A stretch of 64,000 nucleotides of DNA from Pterobdella sp. o SKG-2022. Its lineage: Eukaryota; Annelida; Clitellata; Hirudinida; Piscicolidae. The notes beneath the pieces were generated by a model. It ran no database searches. It had not been told where the DNA came from and saw only the letters and a program-made list of their open reading frames with translations. The translations under genes were made by a program, and so were the position numbers. This document shows, piece after piece, positions 60,540 to 64,000 of the stretch. The stretch's first letter is position 1; each line of letters starts with the position of its first letter. The stretch is taken from contig OZ038321.1 in NCBI GenBank assembly GCA_964035795.1, positions 12,365,093 through 12,429,092 of the forward strand. The letters run 5' to 3'.

Positions 60540-63500
60540 TTACAATTCACAAACAACCAAGGTGGTAACCCAGTTATGGGTTAAATGGAAGATGCCGGCA
60601 GACTGAGCGGACGAGATCAATTTGATCTAACGGCCAAAAGGGCGGTTTTGCAATGCTTTTGTGGAAAGTACAGGGCATGTCAAGGCACTAAGACGACATG
60701 GCCATCCACTGCATTCTGACTTATCTCTGGCCGTCTCGACTTTGTCTTGCTGCTAGATATAGATGGGTCAGGACGAGAGAGTGAGGCTGACGATCATGCG
60801 CAACTCTTTCTCACTTTAAACCAATTCACGCGCAAGTCACAGTTTCACTAAATTCTTTCATGCCCTGCGGCGATGGGACCGTGGCGTAGTGACAGGCATG
60901 GATATGCTGGAAGTCATAGTCACAATCCTACACGTAGGCGGCTCAGGCCATGCGGTCGTCCTCTATCGACAGAAATAGCGATGGGTTTCAGAAGCCACTT
61001 GATCGACGTAGCAGCCCTTTCTAGAACAGCACTGCTTTTCCCATAGTCTAGAGAAAAAACTAGAAAAGGTGTCCCAAGCATTGCCTACTTCACCCTATCC
61101 TGGCCAGCTAGTCGTGGCTGGCGAGATCCCACCAAAAACGGTAAAAAACATTCAAGAACAACAAAAGTGATTCCACTCACCTCAAGCGCATGGAACGTGT
61201 GCACCATGATAGATCGTGCTAAGACCGACAGGTCTGAAAGTAGGTCTGCACTGATCGCGAGAGTTGGCAAGGTACAGGGTAAAAATTGCCGCCCTTAGTG
61301 AGACACTATGAAGGTCAACTGTCAGAAGTACACGCTGGCTACACTTTTTTCTGGATTGGAAGTGAACAAGATGAACGCCGTGAGGCAGGAGTTAGATACG
61401 CCATCAAATCCAATCTGGTCAACAAGCTAGTTTCGCCAGCCAGGGCTATTAATGATCGTCTGATGACCGTCCGACTGCTACTGCCCAAAAAACGGTACGC
61501 CACTCTGATCAGCGCCTACGCTTTCACCATGACCAGCCCTAATAAGGTTAAAGAAAAGTTCTACGAAGACTTGCAAGCAGCAATTGCTTCTGTGCCTAAA
61601 GCATGCAAACTCGTCATTCTTGGTGATTTCAACTCTAGGGTTGGCACTAATTACACATCATGGACAGTTTTGGAAAAAAATGAAGTAGGCAAATGCAACA
61701 GCAATGGCGCACTGCTACTGGAATCTTGTGCAGCTCATGAGCTACTAATCACCAACACAGTCTTTCGCTTACCCAATCGTAACAAAACGACTTGGATGCA
61801 GCCTCGCTCTAAGCCCTGGCACTTGCTGGACTACGTCATCGTCAGGCAAAGGGACAAGAAAAACGTCAGTCACAAAATTCATGTGTGGGGCATAGTGTTG
61901 GACAAATCATCGTCTGTTGTTTTCAAAGCTGAACATCAGGATTCAGCCACAAAAATGACCACAGAAAAAAAAGGCCCTGAAAAGCCTGGATGTAAAAAAG
62001 CTTAATTGTGATCACATCAAACAGGCATTGACTAAGATGCTTGACAGCAAGTTGCAGCATCAGAACTTTGACACGCAAGATGCTGAGTTTGACTGGGCGA
62101 CATTCAGAGATATCGTCTATTCTGCAGCCTTAGAGGTGGTTGGTACCACTAAACGAAAGCACACAGACTTGATCGATGGAAACAATGAACGCATTCAGTC
62201 TTTGTTGGATGAGAAACAACGTCTTCACAGAGCTCACATCATGGACCCGTCATCTAGAGTGAAGAAAGTTGTCTTATGCAACATCCGAAGGAATATACGG
62301 CTAGAGTTGCGTCGAAAGCAGGATAAATGACTCAGCGAGAAAGCTGACGAAATTCAATGTTTCACTGATCGCAATGACTTAAAAAACTTTTACAGTGCAC
62401 TCAAAACTGTCTACGGACCAACTTCATCTGGGTCGTCTTTCTTTTTTAGCGGAGATGGGAACGTCTTGATCACAGACAAATAAAAAGTTGATGAACGCTA
62501 GGCAGAGCACTTCAATTGTGTTTTCAACCGTTCCTACACCATTAACGAGGAAGCGATCGCAAGACTGCCTCAATTCCCAATCAAGCACTCTTTTGCCGAC
62601 GTTCCTACTGAAACAAAAATAGAAAAAACAGGGAAACGGTTGTCAAGTGGTAAAGCACCTGGTGCTGACTCCATCCTTGCGGAAATCTACGCCTTTAGTG
62701 GCCCAATCATGATCAGGAAGCTATGTGAGCTATCCGAGTCTATGTGGAAACAAGAGCTCATTCCACAAGAACTGAGAGATGCTTCTATAGTCCACCTATT
62801 CAAGGGCAAAGGAAATTGTCAGACATGCAACAACCATCGTGGTATTTCGCTACTCTCTATTTCTGGGAAGATCTTGGCTAGAGTTCTGCTGAACCGCTTG
62901 ATTGACCACCTGGAAGACGGTTTATTGTCTGAAATTCAGTGCGGGTTCAGACCAGAGCTTAGCACAGCGGACATGATTTTTGCAGCACGTCAACTCCAAG
63001 AAAAAGTGTCAAAAACAGAACGTCGGTTTACACAACTTTTGTAGGCTTTTGATACTGCCTGCAGAAAAGGACTCTGGAGTTCATGGCCAAGTTCCGCTGT
63101 CAAGCTAAGTTTATTACCATGGCCAGACAGTTTCATGACGGCATGCAAGTCAGGGTGCAGGATGATGGGGTGTACTCAGAGCCGTTTCCAGTCACAAGTG
63201 GCGTAAAACAGGGCTGTGTTCTTGCTCCAACTCTTTTCAGTATGATGTTTTCAGCTATGCTGACTGACGCTTTTCGCCTTGGAGACATTGAAGTCAACTT
63301 CAAATTCCGAACTGATGGAGAACTGTTCAATTTACGTAGACTTCGGGAAAAAACCAAAGTTCAGAAAGACATTGTCCACGACTTTCTCTTTGATGACGAC
63401 TGCGCATTAAAGGATGGCACACAGTCGATTATGCAGGAAAGCTTGAACCGGTTCACCAAAGCTTGTAACAACTTTGGCTTAACAATAAGTATTAAGAAAA

Positions 63501-64000
63501 CAGAAGTCATGTAACAGCTCCCTACACAAAGCCAGTTATCACAGCCAACGGCGAAAAGCTTACAGAGGCAGAAAAGTTCATACACCTCGGCAGCACACTG
63601 TCACATTCTATCGGTATCGACAAAGAGGTTTTCTACAGAATTTCAAGAGCCAGCTCAGCCTTCGGCACACTAAGAAAGAAAGTGTAGGAAAGAAGAGGGA
63701 TCAGCCTTTTGACCAAGCTGAAAGTGTACCCTGCAATCATTCTTCCTACATTACTATACACATGCGAAACATGGACTGTGTTAAGTCGTCACGCCAGACA
63801 GCTGAACTCTTTCCACATGCAATGCCTTCGGAAATTGCTCCGTATCCGTTGGCAAGACAAAGTGCCCGACACAAAAATACTCCAAAGAGCTAACATGGAG
63901 ATTATTCATGCGTTTTTCAAGCGCTTTCAGCTCAGGTGGGCAGAGCACGTACTCAGAATGTCCGATGAACGACTGCCAAAGCGATTATTTTTTGGTGAGC
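60540..64000 (+). mobile_element. LINE with 5' leader, endonuclease and reverse transcriptase, truncated by the window end
   Basis: Leader at 60,540-61,130. The APE-type endonuclease begins TSSAWNVCTMIDRAK at about 61,190 and, after a frameshift, continues in an open frame at 61,286-62,005 with EGQLSEVHAGYTFFWIG, KLVILGDFNSRVGTNY (GDFN) and WHLLDYVIVRQRD. A linker follows, then the reverse transcriptase: [87 protein letters not shown] (the catalytic DD box), and from 63,760 CETWTVL and LRIRWQDKVPDTKIL. Stops at 62,328, 62,482, 62,494, 63,042, 63,512 and 63,685, plus frameshifts, make it inactive. It is the same family as the element at 23.7-25.1 kb. It is inserted upstream of the minus-strand Cys-rich gene, possibly in its intron. 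Confidence 0.92.

Noticed and set aside
1..64000. tRNA, rRNA, CRISPR arrays, riboswitches or prokaryotic signals
   Set aside because: None seen on either strand; repeats present are retroelement tails, coding minisatellite and PLE flanks.

Overview
This is a very AT-rich stretch of an invertebrate animal nuclear genome. The evidence is GT-AG introns, many only 46-90 bp long, interrupting clearly metazoan genes: a paired-like homeobox gene, a MIG-10/RIAM/lamellipodin adaptor, an organic anion transporter with a Kazal-like segment, a NEMP nuclear-envelope protein and an alpha-crystallin protein. The standard code fits every gene. The phylum cannot be fixed from the sequence; the gene set and retroelements would suit a rotifer, flatworm or other small-bodied protostome. 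Gene models below were built by hand from splice sites, reading phase and family alignment remembered in outline; no search was run.

Layout. 1-5.4 kb (-): 3'-truncated small heat-shock-protein-like gene with a distant candidate first exon. 8.2-11.1 kb (+): type I membrane protein with SUEL lectin, CUB and Cys-rich domains. 13.2-15.0 kb (+): NEMP/TMEM194 family protein. 17.0-19.0 kb (+): five-exon Q50 paired-like homeobox gene. 19.3-19.5 kb (-): unidentified terminal coding exon. 20.2-31.4 kb (-): MIG-10-like RA-PH adaptor with a very large Asn-rich first exon; LINE remains sit in the intron that separates its RA and PH exons. 31.4-35.9 kb: empty AT-rich DNA. 35.9-43.5 kb: dense graveyard of non-LTR retrotransposon fragments of several families in both orientations. 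44.1-52.9 kb (-): twelve-exon OATP/SLCO transporter, with LINE fragments in one intron and a Penelope-like element, flanked by inverted repeats, in another. 53.8-60.1 kb (-): a large, unrecognised Cys/Asp/Lys-rich gene made of two homologous giant exons separated by an Ala/Glu octapeptide-repeat exon and short exons. 60.5-64.0 kb (+): decayed LINE with endonuclease and reverse transcriptase, running off the window.

The genes do not form an obvious pathway or operon; they look like an ordinary animal gene neighbourhood. The most novel item is the two-module Cys-rich gene at 53.8-60.1 kb: tiny in-phase introns join what at first look like two neighbouring paralogues into one predicted protein of about 1,700 residues.
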